A DNA stretch of 64,000 bases from Lonepinella sp051851555 (lineage in GTDB: Bacteria > Pseudomonadota > Gammaproteobacteria > Enterobacterales > Pasteurellaceae). The position numbers were made by a program, and so were the translations under genes. The stretch is from positions 310,001-374,000 of the forward strand of contig NZ_JBPDVH010000001.1 of assembly GCF_051851555.1 (NCBI RefSeq), in the 5' to 3' direction. Below are positions 24,844 to 33,600 of the stretch, piece after piece (position 1 is the first letter of the stretch; each line of letters opens with the position of its first letter). A model generated the notes under the pieces. That model saw nothing but the letters and a program-made list of their open reading frames with translations, did not search any database and was not told the origin of the DNA.

Positions 24844-24921
24844 AGGGTTTCTCAATTTGGTGAAAATTTGGGGGAATTATAGCATAGATTAGGGGAAAAA
24901 TAACGGAAAATTTGGGTTTTA

Positions 24922-25278
24922 CCCTCACCCCTGCCCTCTCCCAAAGGGAGAGGGGGTTAATATTGGAAAAGTTAGATTTTTTTGATTAATATAACGATCG
25001 TCCCCTCACCCTAGCCCTCTCCCAAAGGGAGAGAGGATTGATCTTGGGAAAATTAGATTTTTTTGATTAATATAACGATCGTCCCCTCACCCTAGCCCTC
25101 TCCCAAAGGGAGAGGGGATTGATCTTGGGAAAGTTAGATTTTTTTGATTAATATAACGATCGTCTCCTCACCCTAACCCTCTCCCAAAGGGAGAGGGGAT
25201 TGATCTTGGGAAAGTTAGATTTTTTTGATTAATATAACGATCGTCCCCTCTCCCTTTGGGAGAGGGTTAGGGTGAGGG
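24922..25278. repeat. Four-copy 81-bp tandem array closed by an inverted end
   Basis: The palindromic intergenic element (CCCTCACCCTAGCCCTCTCC, hairpin CCCTCTCCCAAAGGGAGAGGG-like) is repeated with a period of exactly 81 bases, seen at the CGATCG marks at 24995, 25076, 25157 and 25238. Units contain an almost invariant AT-rich core (TTTTTTTGATTAATATAAC). The array ends with one copy of the end in reverse (25248-25278), so the whole block still has inverted termini. It fills most of the 539-base gap between gyrB and the second hsdM. Only the last 100 bases or so hold other sequence, including the hsdM translation start. Confidence 0.9.
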
Positions 25279-25382
25279 TAAAAATCCCCTTTAATTCCCC
25301 CCATTTTTATGCGAAAATAAACACATCCAAATCATTTCATAACCCATTGTTAATATTGATAAATTAAGCAGGAGGTAGTATA

Positions 25383-27061
25383 ATGCACCACAGCACCACA
25401 GCACCACAGCACCACAGCACCACAGCACCACATCTGGTGACCACCAAACACAAGCGGAACAAAACGCCTTTCTCAATGAGCTAGACAAAAACCTTTGGGC
25501 GAGTGCGGATAAGCTCCGTCAGCAATTAAGCCCGAGCAGTTATAAATATGTCATTCTTGGCTTAATCTTTCTCAAATACGTTTCCGACAGTTTCAGCGTT
25601 CAGCAAGAAAAAAATCAACAAAATTTCACCAATCCCGACAGCGAATATTATCTCGATCCTGCTTTTTTCACCCCTGAGCAAATTGCCGAAGAAGCCGAAA
25701 ATCGGGATTATTTCACCGAAAATAACGTCTTTTGGCTGCCTGTTGAATCCCGTTGGGATAATCTCAAACAGGTCATCACCTATAACCGTGGTGATGAATT
25801 GCCTTGGGGTGGGAAGTTTAACGGGGCATCTGCCCTAATTGATAACGCCCTTGATGCCATTGAGCGGGAAAACCCTGTGTTGAAAAATAACCTGCAACAT
25901 ATCAGCGAATTTCGGGTGGACGATCACACGATGGCGGAGTTGATTAACCTGTTTTCCAGCACGGATTTTTCCAAACCGATGTATAACGGTCAGCCGATTT
26001 CGCTCAGTGCCAAAGATATTTTGGGTCACGTTTATGAATATTTCTTAGGCAAATTTGCGATGGCAGAAGGGCAACGGGGCGGTGAGTTCTTTACGCCGAA
26101 ATCCATTGTGTCGCTGATTGTGGAAATGCTCGAACCCTATCAAGGGCGAGTATATGACCCAGCGATGGGATCAGGCGGCTTTTTTGTGCAGACCGACCGC
26201 TTTATTCAAGAACATCAGGGCAAACGCAATGCGGTGTCCATTTTTGGGCAAGAAGCCAATCTCACCACCTATCGCCTAGCCATTATGAATATGGCGATTC
26301 GGGGCATTGAAGCCAATTTTGAACTGGCAAACACGCTCACCACCCCACGCCATTTAGACTAGCGAATGGATTTTATTATGGCAAATCCGCCCTTTAATGT
26401 GTCCGATTGGTGGCAGGAAAAACTGATTGACGACCCACGCTGGACGTTCGGGATTCCGCCACAGGGCAATGCCAATTTTGCGTGGCTGCAACATATGATT
26501 TATCACCTAAGCCCCAAAGGGCGAATGGCAATGGTGCTGGCAAACGGCTCAATGAGTTCGCAAACCAACAACGAAGGGGAAATTCGCAAAAATATTATTC
26601 AAGCCGATCTGGTCGAATGTATGGTCGCCTTGCCAAGCCAACTGTTCGCCAACGTGCAAATCCCAGCTTGCATTTGGTTTTTAAACAAAGCCAAAGCTCG
26701 CCAAGGCGAAGTGTTGTTTATTGACGCACGCAAAATCGGCTTTATGAAAAGCCGTAAACAACGGGATTTCACCGCCGATGACATTGCGAAAATCGCCCAA
26801 ACTTACCACAATTGGCAACAAGGCAAGGATTATGAAAACGTGCCTGCCTATTGCTATTCCGCCAGTTTAGATGAAATTGCCGCCAATGATTTTGTACTGA
26901 CCGCTGGGCGATATGTGGGGGCAGAAGAAGCCGAAGATGACGGCGTACCTTTTGCGGAAAAAATGCAAAAATTAACCGCAGTTTTGAATGAACAGTTTAA
27001 ATTGGGGGCGGCGTTGGAAGCGAAGATTAGAAAGAATTTGGGGGAATTGGGGTATGAGTGA
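25383..27061 (+). pseudogene. hsdM: Second type I methyltransferase HsdM: phase-off and split by an amber codon
   Basis: Modification subunit of a second, unrelated type I system. The HsdM frame runs from QAEQNAFLNELDKNLWASAD at about 25451 through SAM motif DPAMGSGG (near 26157-26180) and MANPPFN (26378-26398) to the stop at 27061, overlapping hsdS by 8 bases. Two lesions separate it from the good ATG and ribosome-binding site at 25383. The octanucleotide tract puts the ATG out of frame, and no ATG, GTG or TTG occurs in the HsdM frame before TTG 25799. A TAG at 26360-26362 then interrupts HLD*RMDFIMANPPF between motifs I and IV. The tract is reversible; the amber codon is not, unless suppressed or a sequencing error. 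The rest is well preserved, so inactivation is recent. Confidence 0.88.
25386..25433 (+). repeat. Octanucleotide repeat CACCACAG, 5 perfect units plus one 7/8 unit, in start of hsdM
   Basis: The tract begins directly after an ATG (25383) that has a strong AGGAGG site at 25370-25375. It reads HHSTTAPQ per three units. With the present number of units, the ATG frame ends at TAG 25482-25484 after 33 codons. The HsdM frame is offset by two bases. Loss of one unit or gain of two would join ATG to HsdM. This is the classic layout of a contingency locus. Confidence 0.9.
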
Positions 27062-28382
27062 TTGGAAAGAGTATAAACTGAAAGATTGTATTGATGTTGT
27101 TATTGATAATCGTGGGAAAACACCGCCACTATCAGACACAGGCTATCAGTTAGTAGAAACTAATGCAATCAATGGCGATAATAAATATCCAGACTTTTCA
27201 AAGGTAACTAAATTCGTAAATGAAGAAACGTATAATTCTTGGTTTAGAAAAGGACACCCCAAAAAAGGTGATGTATTAATTTCAACCGTTGGGGCTAATA
27301 TTGGTCGCGTAGCTTATTCAAAAGGAAGTAGATTTTGTATTGCTCAAAATCTAATTGCATTACGAACAAATTCACTATTGGATTCTGAATATCTTTATTA
27401 TTTTTTAACTAGCACAAAAATTCAAAACAATTTAAAAGCATTGGATATAGGTTCTGCACAACCTAATTTGAAAGTACCGCATTTACTATCACTTAATATT
27501 ACTATTCCTGATATAAACCATCAAAGGAAACTTGTTGATATTTTAAGTAAATTAGACGACAAGATCACCCTAAACACCCAAACCAATCAAACCCTAGAAC
27601 AAATCGCCCAAACGATTTTTAAAAGCTGGTTTATTGATTTTGACCCCGTGCGAGCCAAAGCCGAAGCCTTGGCAGATGGGAAAAGCGAACAAGAAGCCAA
27701 TTTAGCCGCCGCTGAAGTGATTGGGGGAGAAAGTGCGGTGGAAATGGCGAGAGTTTTTCCGAGTGGGTTTGGGGAAGATGGGGGGCCGTTGGGGTGGGAA
27801 TATCAAAGCGTTGATCAATTATTTGATGTTGCCATTGGTAAAACACCACCACGAAAAGAGCCTGAATGGTTTTCTGAAAATTCTGATGATATGCAATGGA
27901 TTTCTATCAAGGATATGGGAAATTCTGGCGTATTTATCACACAAAGCAGCGAATATTTAACAAATGAAGCAGTAGATAAATTTAACGTAAAACGTATTCC
28001 GAATAATACGGTTATTTTAAGTTTTAAATTAACCGTTGGACGCGTAGCCATTACCACAAAAGAAACCACAACGAACGAAGCGATTGCACACTTTAAATTG
28101 AAAGATAATTCATTGTTAAGCAGTGAATTTTTATATTGTTATTTGAAACAGTTTAATTTTAATGAGCTGGGCAGTACATCATCAATCGCCACTGCGGTTA
28201 ATTCAAAAATGGTGAAAGACATCAAAGTTATTGTTCCAAATACTGAAGTTATGAATATTTTCCAAGAAAAAGTTGATGCCATTTTTGAGAAAATAAAGGT
28301 TGCTACTTTTGAAAATGAAAATTTAGAAAAGATAAGAGATGGATTATTGCCTAGATTATTGAATGGGGAGATTGAGTTATGA
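27054..28382 (+). CDS. hsdS: Type I specificity subunit HsdS (second system)
   Basis: Specificity subunit of 442 residues with two recognition domains. The first starts at KEYKLKDCIDVVIDNRGKTP. The central conserved region has HQRKLVDILSKLDDKITLN and IAQTIFKSWFIDFDPVRAKA, the second domain starts at GWEYQSVDQLFDV, and the protein ends with KIRDGLLPRLLNGEIEL. I start it at ATG 27054, overlapping the hsdM stop. The frame is open 22 codons further up, inside hsdM. It is unrelated in sequence to the invertible hsdS at 2524, and no repeats or spare cassettes are seen around it. It overlaps the following FRG gene by four bases (ATGA), so the genes are coupled. Confidence 0.93.
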   Translation: MSDWKEYKLKDCIDVVIDNRGKTPPLSDTGYQLVETNAINGDNKYPDFSKVTKFVNEETYNSWFRKGHPKKGDVLISTVGANIGRVAYSKGSRFCIAQNLIALRTNSLLDSEYLYYFLTSTKIQNNLKALDIGSAQPNLKVPHLLSLNITIPDINHQRKLVDILSKLDDKITLNTQTNQTLEQIAQTIFKSWFIDFDPVRAKAEALADGKSEQEANLAAAEVIGGESAVEMARVFPSGFGEDGGPLGWEYQSVDQLFDVAIGKTPPRKEPEWFSENSDDMQWISIKDMGNSGVFITQSSEYLTNEAVDKFNVKRIPNNTVILSFKLTVGRVAITTKETTTNEAIAHFKLKDNSLLSSEFLYCYLKQFNFNELGSTSSIATAVNSKMVKDIKVIVPNTEVMNIFQEKVDAIFEKIKVATFENENLEKIRDGLLPRLLNGEIEL

Positions 28383-29246
28383 GTGAAACATCAGACCTAT
28401 TCAATAATATAAAACAATGGGCTAATAATGATGAACCCTTAGCATTTAGCAAAATTAATGGTGAAGATAGCGATCAGATCCCAGCGATTAAAGTTAATAA
28501 TTGGACAGATTTTATTCAATTATTGGAAATGCCCTTTTTTAACGAGCCAAATGCTGAACTCATTTTTCGTGGACAACGCCGCTATGACTGGGGATTAACA
28601 CCAACACTGGCAAGAGTGACTGAAAATAATCTTTTGACCGAAAAGATTATCAATGAACAATTAAGATTGTTTAAACAGGCTTTGCGTGGAAGATTGCAAG
28701 AGAATTTGTTAATGCTAAATGAAAATGATTTCTATGATGATGAAATTTGGGCAATTGGACAACATTATGGGTTCGCCCTTGTTAGATTGGACATATTCCC
28801 CTTATGTGGCATTATTTTTTGCTTTTTCTGAAGAAGATAAAACAGATGAAAAAGATAATCCCTATCGGGTTATTTATATTGCAAATAAGCAATTACTTGA
28901 AGACACGTTGGAATTTATTGAGCCAAAGATAGATATCTACGGTAGATTAATCAATCAGTCTGGATTATTTACGAAAAGTAAGGCAAATGCGTCAATTGAA
29001 AGCCGAATTATAGATCAGATGACGTCAAATGATGATGAAAATGAAAAATTAAACAATGATGAAGATTTAACAAATGAATTAGCAAAATATATTTGTAAAA
29101 TCTATATCAAAAATGATGAGCATATACGAAAAAATTGTCTGAATAGCTTATTAAAAATGAATATCCATTATGCAAATTTATTACCTGATATTACAGGTGC
29201 ATCAAAATATTGCAATTTTAAAATACAAATGCTAAAAACACCATAA
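28379..29246 (+). pseudogene. FRG-domain protein, frameshifted
   Basis: An FRG-domain gene (named for its Phe-Arg-Gly motif) coupled to hsdS by ATGA. The first part holds the diagnostic IFRGQRRYDWGLTPTLAR and ends in the helix EIWAIGQHYG. The next expected motif, PLLDWTYSPYVALFFAFSEE, continues in another frame. The break is at about 28768-28780 and fits loss of about five bases, because family members usually have four residues between HYG and LLDW and only two to three can be read here. Each half is otherwise intact to the stop at 29246. FRG proteins often ride with restriction and other defence genes; their activity is unknown. Programmed frameshifting is possible but no slippery site is evident. 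Confidence 0.8.
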
Positions 29247-29248
29247 AC

Positions 29249-29322
29249 GTAGGGGCGAATCTATGTATCCGCCCATTAAATTCGGAGCGTGGTTTCGGGC
29301 GGATACGCCGATCCGCCCCTAC
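29249..29322. repeat. REP-like palindrome, unit 1 (74 bp)
   Basis: Begins GTAGGGGCGAATCTATGTAT and ends with its approximate reverse complement, CGATCCGCCCCTAC. The right half folds as GGGCGGAT-ATCCGCCC with a six-base loop (29297-29318). Two such halves face each other, as in bacterial interspersed mosaic elements. Units 1-3 fill the 371-base gap before the RAYT gene. Confidence 0.9.
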
Positions 29323-29369
29323 AGGAAATAGGGAATTTTGCGAAATTGCGGTGAAAAAATAATGAAATC

Positions 29370-29443
29370 GTAGGGTCGGATCTATGTATCCGCCCGTTAA
29401 ATTCGGAGCGTGGTTTCGGGCGGATACGCAGATCCGCCCCTAC
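29370..29443. repeat. REP-like palindrome, unit 2 (74 bp)
   Basis: Same element as unit 1, starting 121 bases later. The linker after each unit is also related (GGAAAT-GGGAATTTTG, then a stretch like TTGCGGTGAAAA that resembles a degenerate uptake signal), so the larger repeating block is about 120 bases. Confidence 0.9.
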
Positions 29444-29486
29444 GGAAATTGGGAAATTTTACAGAAATTGCGATGAAGAAAAATCT

Positions 29487-29553
29487 GTAGGGTCGGATCT
29501 ATGTATCCGACCGCTAAATTCGGAGTGGTTTCGGGTGAATCTCCCAATCCTAC
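29487..29553. repeat. REP-like palindrome, unit 3 (67 bp, degenerate)
   Basis: Left half is preserved (GTAGGGTCGGATCTATGTAT). The right half is shortened and mutated (GGGTGAATCTCCCAATCCTAC), so the inner hairpin is weakened. It starts 117 bases after unit 2. Confidence 0.85.
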
Positions 29554-29617
29554 AGAAAATTATCCGACATTTTGATACAATGGAGAAATCATTCATACAA
29601 TCAATGTCAGGAATAAT

Positions 29618-30118
29618 ATGAATTTAACACGCCCACAACGCAAAATTATTCGTTTACAGGAATATGATTATTCAGATGATGGCGTATATTTTGTAACAAT
29701 ATGTATTAATTCTCGTCTGTGCTTATTAGGACATATTGATGATAACCAAATGATATTAAATAACGCTGGAAAAATGGTTGATTTCTGGTATCACGAAATG
29801 ATGAACAAATTTACTATGGTACATTGTTTAGATTATGTGATTATGCCTAACCATATTCATTTTATTTTACATATAGAAAATGACGAAAATACGCCGAGAA
29901 AATCGTTAAGTGATATTATTCAATGGTTTAAAATAATGACCACCAATGAATATATGAGAAATGTAAAAGAACAGGGTTGGCAACGTTTTGATAAAAAATT
30001 ATGGCAACGCAGTTATTATGAACACATTATTCGCAATGAAAAATCATACAATGAAATTGTTGAATATATAGAAAATAATCCGTTTACTTGGATCGATGAT
30101 ATTTTATATATGAATTAA
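29618..30118 (+). CDS. REP-associated tyrosine transposase (RAYT, Y1/HUH family)
   Basis: A 166-residue member of the IS200-related Y1 transposase superfamily, in the single-copy RAYT branch that handles REP palindromes. The HUH metal motif is His79-Ile80-His81 in YVIMPNHIHFIL. The C-terminal helix carrying the candidate nucleophile is EKSYNEIVEYIENNP (Tyr144). The N-terminal RLQEYDYSDDGVYFVTIC strand is typical of the family. Three REP-like palindromes lie upstream and one immediately downstream, the arrangement of a REPtron. No IS ends or second transposition gene are seen, so it is probably domesticated. The gene is placed between an FRG gene and hsdR, inside the second type I locus. Confidence 0.9.
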   Translation: MNLTRPQRKIIRLQEYDYSDDGVYFVTICINSRLCLLGHIDDNQMILNNAGKMVDFWYHEMMNKFTMVHCLDYVIMPNHIHFILHIENDENTPRKSLSDIIQWFKIMTTNEYMRNVKEQGWQRFDKKLWQRSYYEHIIRNEKSYNEIVEYIENNPFTWIDDILYMN

Positions 30119-30120
30119 CC

Positions 30121-30194
30121 GTAGGGGCGAATCTATGTATTCGCCCGTTAAATTCGGAGCGTGGTTTTGGGCGGATACGCAGATCCGCCCCTAC
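30121..30194. repeat. REP-like palindrome, unit 4 (74 bp), with uptake signal downstream
   Basis: Begins 2 bases after the RAYT stop and matches unit 2 closely. The linker that follows includes an exact uptake signal (30216-30224) where units 1 and 2 have degenerate versions. Confidence 0.9.
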
Positions 30195-30257
30195 GGAAAT
30201 TGGGAATTTTGGGTAAAGTGCGGTGAAAAATAATAACGTTTTAAAAGGAAAATAAAA

Positions 30258-30485
30258 ATGAGCCACAGTTATCGTAAGCATAAATTTTTCGGCTACGGTG
30301 GCGGTGATACAGATCAGGCATTTAAACAACGTTTTAATCGTTCTTTTCGCCGTATTAGTAAACAACATATTGAAAGTGATCGTGAGCCATTACACTCAAT
30401 GCACGAAGTCGGTCCCCCTTGGGAAAGCACCAAAATTGCAAAGCATTATTGGGCAGGAGCGAGTGAAAGGGATATGCGGAAGTAG
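30258..30485 (+). CDS. Small basic protein of unknown function
   Basis: A 75-residue, Arg/Lys/His-rich protein starting MSHSYRKHKFFGYGGG, with an AAAGGA ribosome-binding site 8 or so bases before ATG 30258. The start pattern (Ser-Tyr-Arg-Lys followed by a Gly-rich turn and a basic helix QRFNRSFRRISKQ) resembles a common group of small bacterial hypothetical proteins. I know of no function. It lies between the RAYT repeats and the second hsdR. No membrane segment or cysteine cluster is seen. Confidence 0.55.
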   Translation: MSHSYRKHKFFGYGGGDTDQAFKQRFNRSFRRISKQHIESDREPLHSMHEVGPPWESTKIAKHYWAGASERDMRK

Positions 30486-30492
30486 AAGAACC

Positions 30493-30595
30493 ACCCTGCA
30501 CTCACGTACAGGGTTAAGCAAATAACGATGCTCCGCATCTGACTGGAGCTACGGCGTAGCGAGACTATGCGTAGCCCCGTACGAGAGTGCGGGGC
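30493..30595 (+). repeat. Dispersed hairpin repeat, copy B with an extra stem
   Basis: CCCTGCACTCACGTACAGGG, then TAACGATGCTCCGCATC (30493-30540), matches copies at 18377 and 33784. A related stem, GCCCCGTACGAGAGTGCGGG, follows at 30574-30593. Between them is a palindromic CTACGGCGTAGC. The block fills the gap before hsdR. Confidence 0.65.
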
Positions 30596-30614
30596 AAACT
30601 AAAGGAGAAAACTT

Positions 30615-33600
30615 ATGCCACTCAACATCAACGAAGAAGCCATTGAGAACCTTGCCCTTGAGCATCTAGCCGCTCTCGGTTGGGAGCATACCGATGCTCG
30701 TCAAATTGAGGAAAACAGTGAGTTTTCTCGTGCCAATCCGTCTGATGTGATATTTAAGCGGATTTTACAGGATGCGGTGGAACGGCTGAATCCTGATTTG
30801 CCTGAAATGGCGGTGGCGGATGTGGTAGCTCAGGTGTTGCGAGTGTCGGGGGCAAGTCTTTCCGAACGGAATCAAGTAGCGTATCAGCTGTTGCGTAACG
30901 GCGTGCCTGTGTCTTACAAGCAAAACGGCAAAACTATTCATTACAACGCCTATCTCATTGACTTCAACAATCCCGATAATAACCGCTTTGATATGGTTAA
31001 TCAGCTCACCATTAAAGGTCGCAAAGGCAATCGCCGTCCTGATGTGGTTGGGTTTGTTAATGGTTTGCCGTTAGTGGTATTTGAGTTGAAAAATCCCCTT
31101 TCCGATCAAGCGGATATTTTGGATGCTTATCATCAATTGCAGACTTATAAAGACGAAATCGCCGATCTGTTTGTGTTTAATCAAGCCTTGATTATTAGCG
31201 ATTTTTCCCAAGCCAGACTGGGATCGCTCACGGCGAATTTTGAACGCTTTACGGTGTGGCGAGTGGTAGATGAAAAAAACGATTCGCAACGCATTACCTT
31301 TGAAAATGAATTGGTCGGCTTAATGCACGGGCTGCTCACGCCTGAAAACTGGTTGAATTATGTGCAAAATTTCGTGGTGTTTGAAAATGATGATGGCAAT
31401 GTAATTAAGAAAATCGCCGCCTATCACCAATTTTATGGGGTCAATGAAGCGGTGGATTGCACGCTTTTGGCGGCGGCTCCCAACGGTAATCGCAAAATTG
31501 GCGTGATGTGGCATACGCAAGGATCAGGCAAATCGCTGTCTATGTTGTTTTATGCTGGGCGTGTGTTGGCTCAACCGAGTTTGCAAAATCCGACCATTGT
31601 GGTGGTGACCGACCGCAATGATTTAGACGGGCAACTGTTCGCCACCTTTTCCGCTGGCGAAAGTATTATTCGGCAAAAACCTGTGCAAGCGGAAGATCGG
31701 GAAAATTTGCGTGATGAATTGGCGAAGCGTGAAACTGGTGGGGTGATTTTCACCACGATTCAAAAATTTGCCTTGTTGGACGGTGAGCAATATCATCCAA
31801 TGTTGAATGACCGCGCCAATATTATTGTGATGACAGACGAAGCCCACCGCACCCAATATGGCTTTAATACCCAAATCAAAAATGGGCAATATCGCACTGG
31901 GTTTGCTAAATATTTGCGTGAAGCCTTGCCGAATGCGTCTTTTATTGGCTTCACTGGCACGCCGATTTCGCAGGAAGACAAGGACACGCAAGATGTGTTC
32001 GGTCGCTATGTGTCCATTTATGCGATGGAAGATGCGGTGGCTGACGGAGCGACCGTGCCGATTTTTTATCAAGCCTTACAAATTAAACTGGGCGAATCGG
32101 AGCAGTTTGATTATGTGATTCGGGAAGCGGAAGCGGTGTATGACGCTGGCGAAAATGCTCGAATGAAGATGATGGAAAAACTGGTGGGATCCGATGGGCG
32201 GTTGAATTTGCTCGCCGACAGCATTGTGAGCCATTTTGAAAAACGTTGCGAAAGCATTGAAAGCAAGGCGATGACGGTGGTGATGAGCCGTGAGATTGCG
32301 GTGAAATTATACCAAAAAATCACCGCACTTCGCCCTGAATGGCATTCGGACGATGTGAATCAAGGGGCGTTGAAAGTCATTATGACAGGTTCGGCTTCCG
32401 ATCCTGAACATCTGCAACGCTTTGTACCCAGCAAAGATGACTGCAAATTGTTGGAAAAACGCTTTAAAGAGCCGAATGATAGTCTTCGCATGGTGATTGT
32501 GGTGGATATGTGGCTGACAGGCTTTGATGTGCCGTGCTGTAACACGATGTATATCGACAAGCCGATGAAAGAGCATAATCTAATGCAAGCCATTGCAAGG
32601 GTGAATCGGGTGTTCCGTAATAAAAGCAATGAAAACGGCGGTTTGATTGTGGATTATATCGGGCTGACGGCGGCGTTACGTGAAGCGACAGCAATGTATG
32701 GACGCAACCAGACTGGCGGCGAATCGGTGGCGGTGGATATTGCCTTAGTAAAACAAAAATTAGCGGAAAATATGGATATTATCCACAAACAATTTGCTAC
32801 CCCAGTTAAAGGCAAGGCGTTTGATTTGCAAGAAGCACTTTCCCACACCAGCGTTGAACCGTTGTTGCACGCCATTAATCAAGCAGCGGAACATATTTTA
32901 GCCTTGGATTATGAGCAAAAATCCAACGATAAAAAAGATCCAACCCCACGCAAAACGGCGTTTATTCGTGCCGTGCGGAGTGCGAAAAAAGGCTATGCCT
33001 TGTGCGGTCCCGATCCGTTCGTTAAACGTTTTGAGCGAGAGTTGGCGTTTTTTGATAGTATCCGTCAACGTATCGGCAAAGATACGCCAACAAAAACGGC
33101 GGATCGAGAACGTCAAATTCGCTTAGTGGAATTGCTCAATCAGGCGGTTGAATCGCAAGGCGTGGTGAATTTGCTGGACGAATTGGACGATCATCAAGCC
33201 AATATCAGCTTACTCTCCGATGAATTTTTGGAACGAGTGCAAAAAAGTGGCACGAAAAATCTGTGGGCGGAACGCATTGCGAAATATTTACAGCAGAATT
33301 TCCGCAAAGGAGCTGGCAGCAATATCACGCTGCAAAAAACCTTTGAAGATAAACTCAAAGAAACCATGAATCAATATCATAACCAAAGTTTAAGTGTTGC
33401 TGATGTATTGAAAGCCTTAATTGATATGGCAAAAGAGTTTGAAGCACAGCAAAAACGTGGCGAAGAGTTGGGGTTGAGTTATGCCGAATTAGCGTTTTAT
33501 GATGCCTTAATTCGTAATGAAAGTGCGGTGCAAATTATGCAAGATGCCGTGTTAAAACGCTTGGCACAAGAAATCACCGATCAATTGCAAAAATCCGTCA

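Noticed and set aside
24922..25278. Regularly spaced repeats that might be a CRISPR array
   Set aside because: The 81-base units are nearly identical along their whole length, with no unique spacers, and no cas genes are present. It is a tandem amplification of an intergenic element.
25291..25488. Minus-strand open frame across the octanucleotide tract
   Set aside because: The low-complexity CGAVV-type product is an artefact of the repeat. The plus strand has the strong ribosome-binding site and HsdM.
29249..29553. Three evenly spaced palindromes as a CRISPR array
   Set aside because: Repeat units are 67-74 bases, the linkers are related to each other, and the neighbour is a RAYT gene, so REP elements explain them better.
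30298..30525. Alternative 75-codon frame overlapping the small basic protein
   Set aside because: No ribosome-binding site, and its end lies in the dispersed hairpin repeat. The frame starting at 30258 is better supported.
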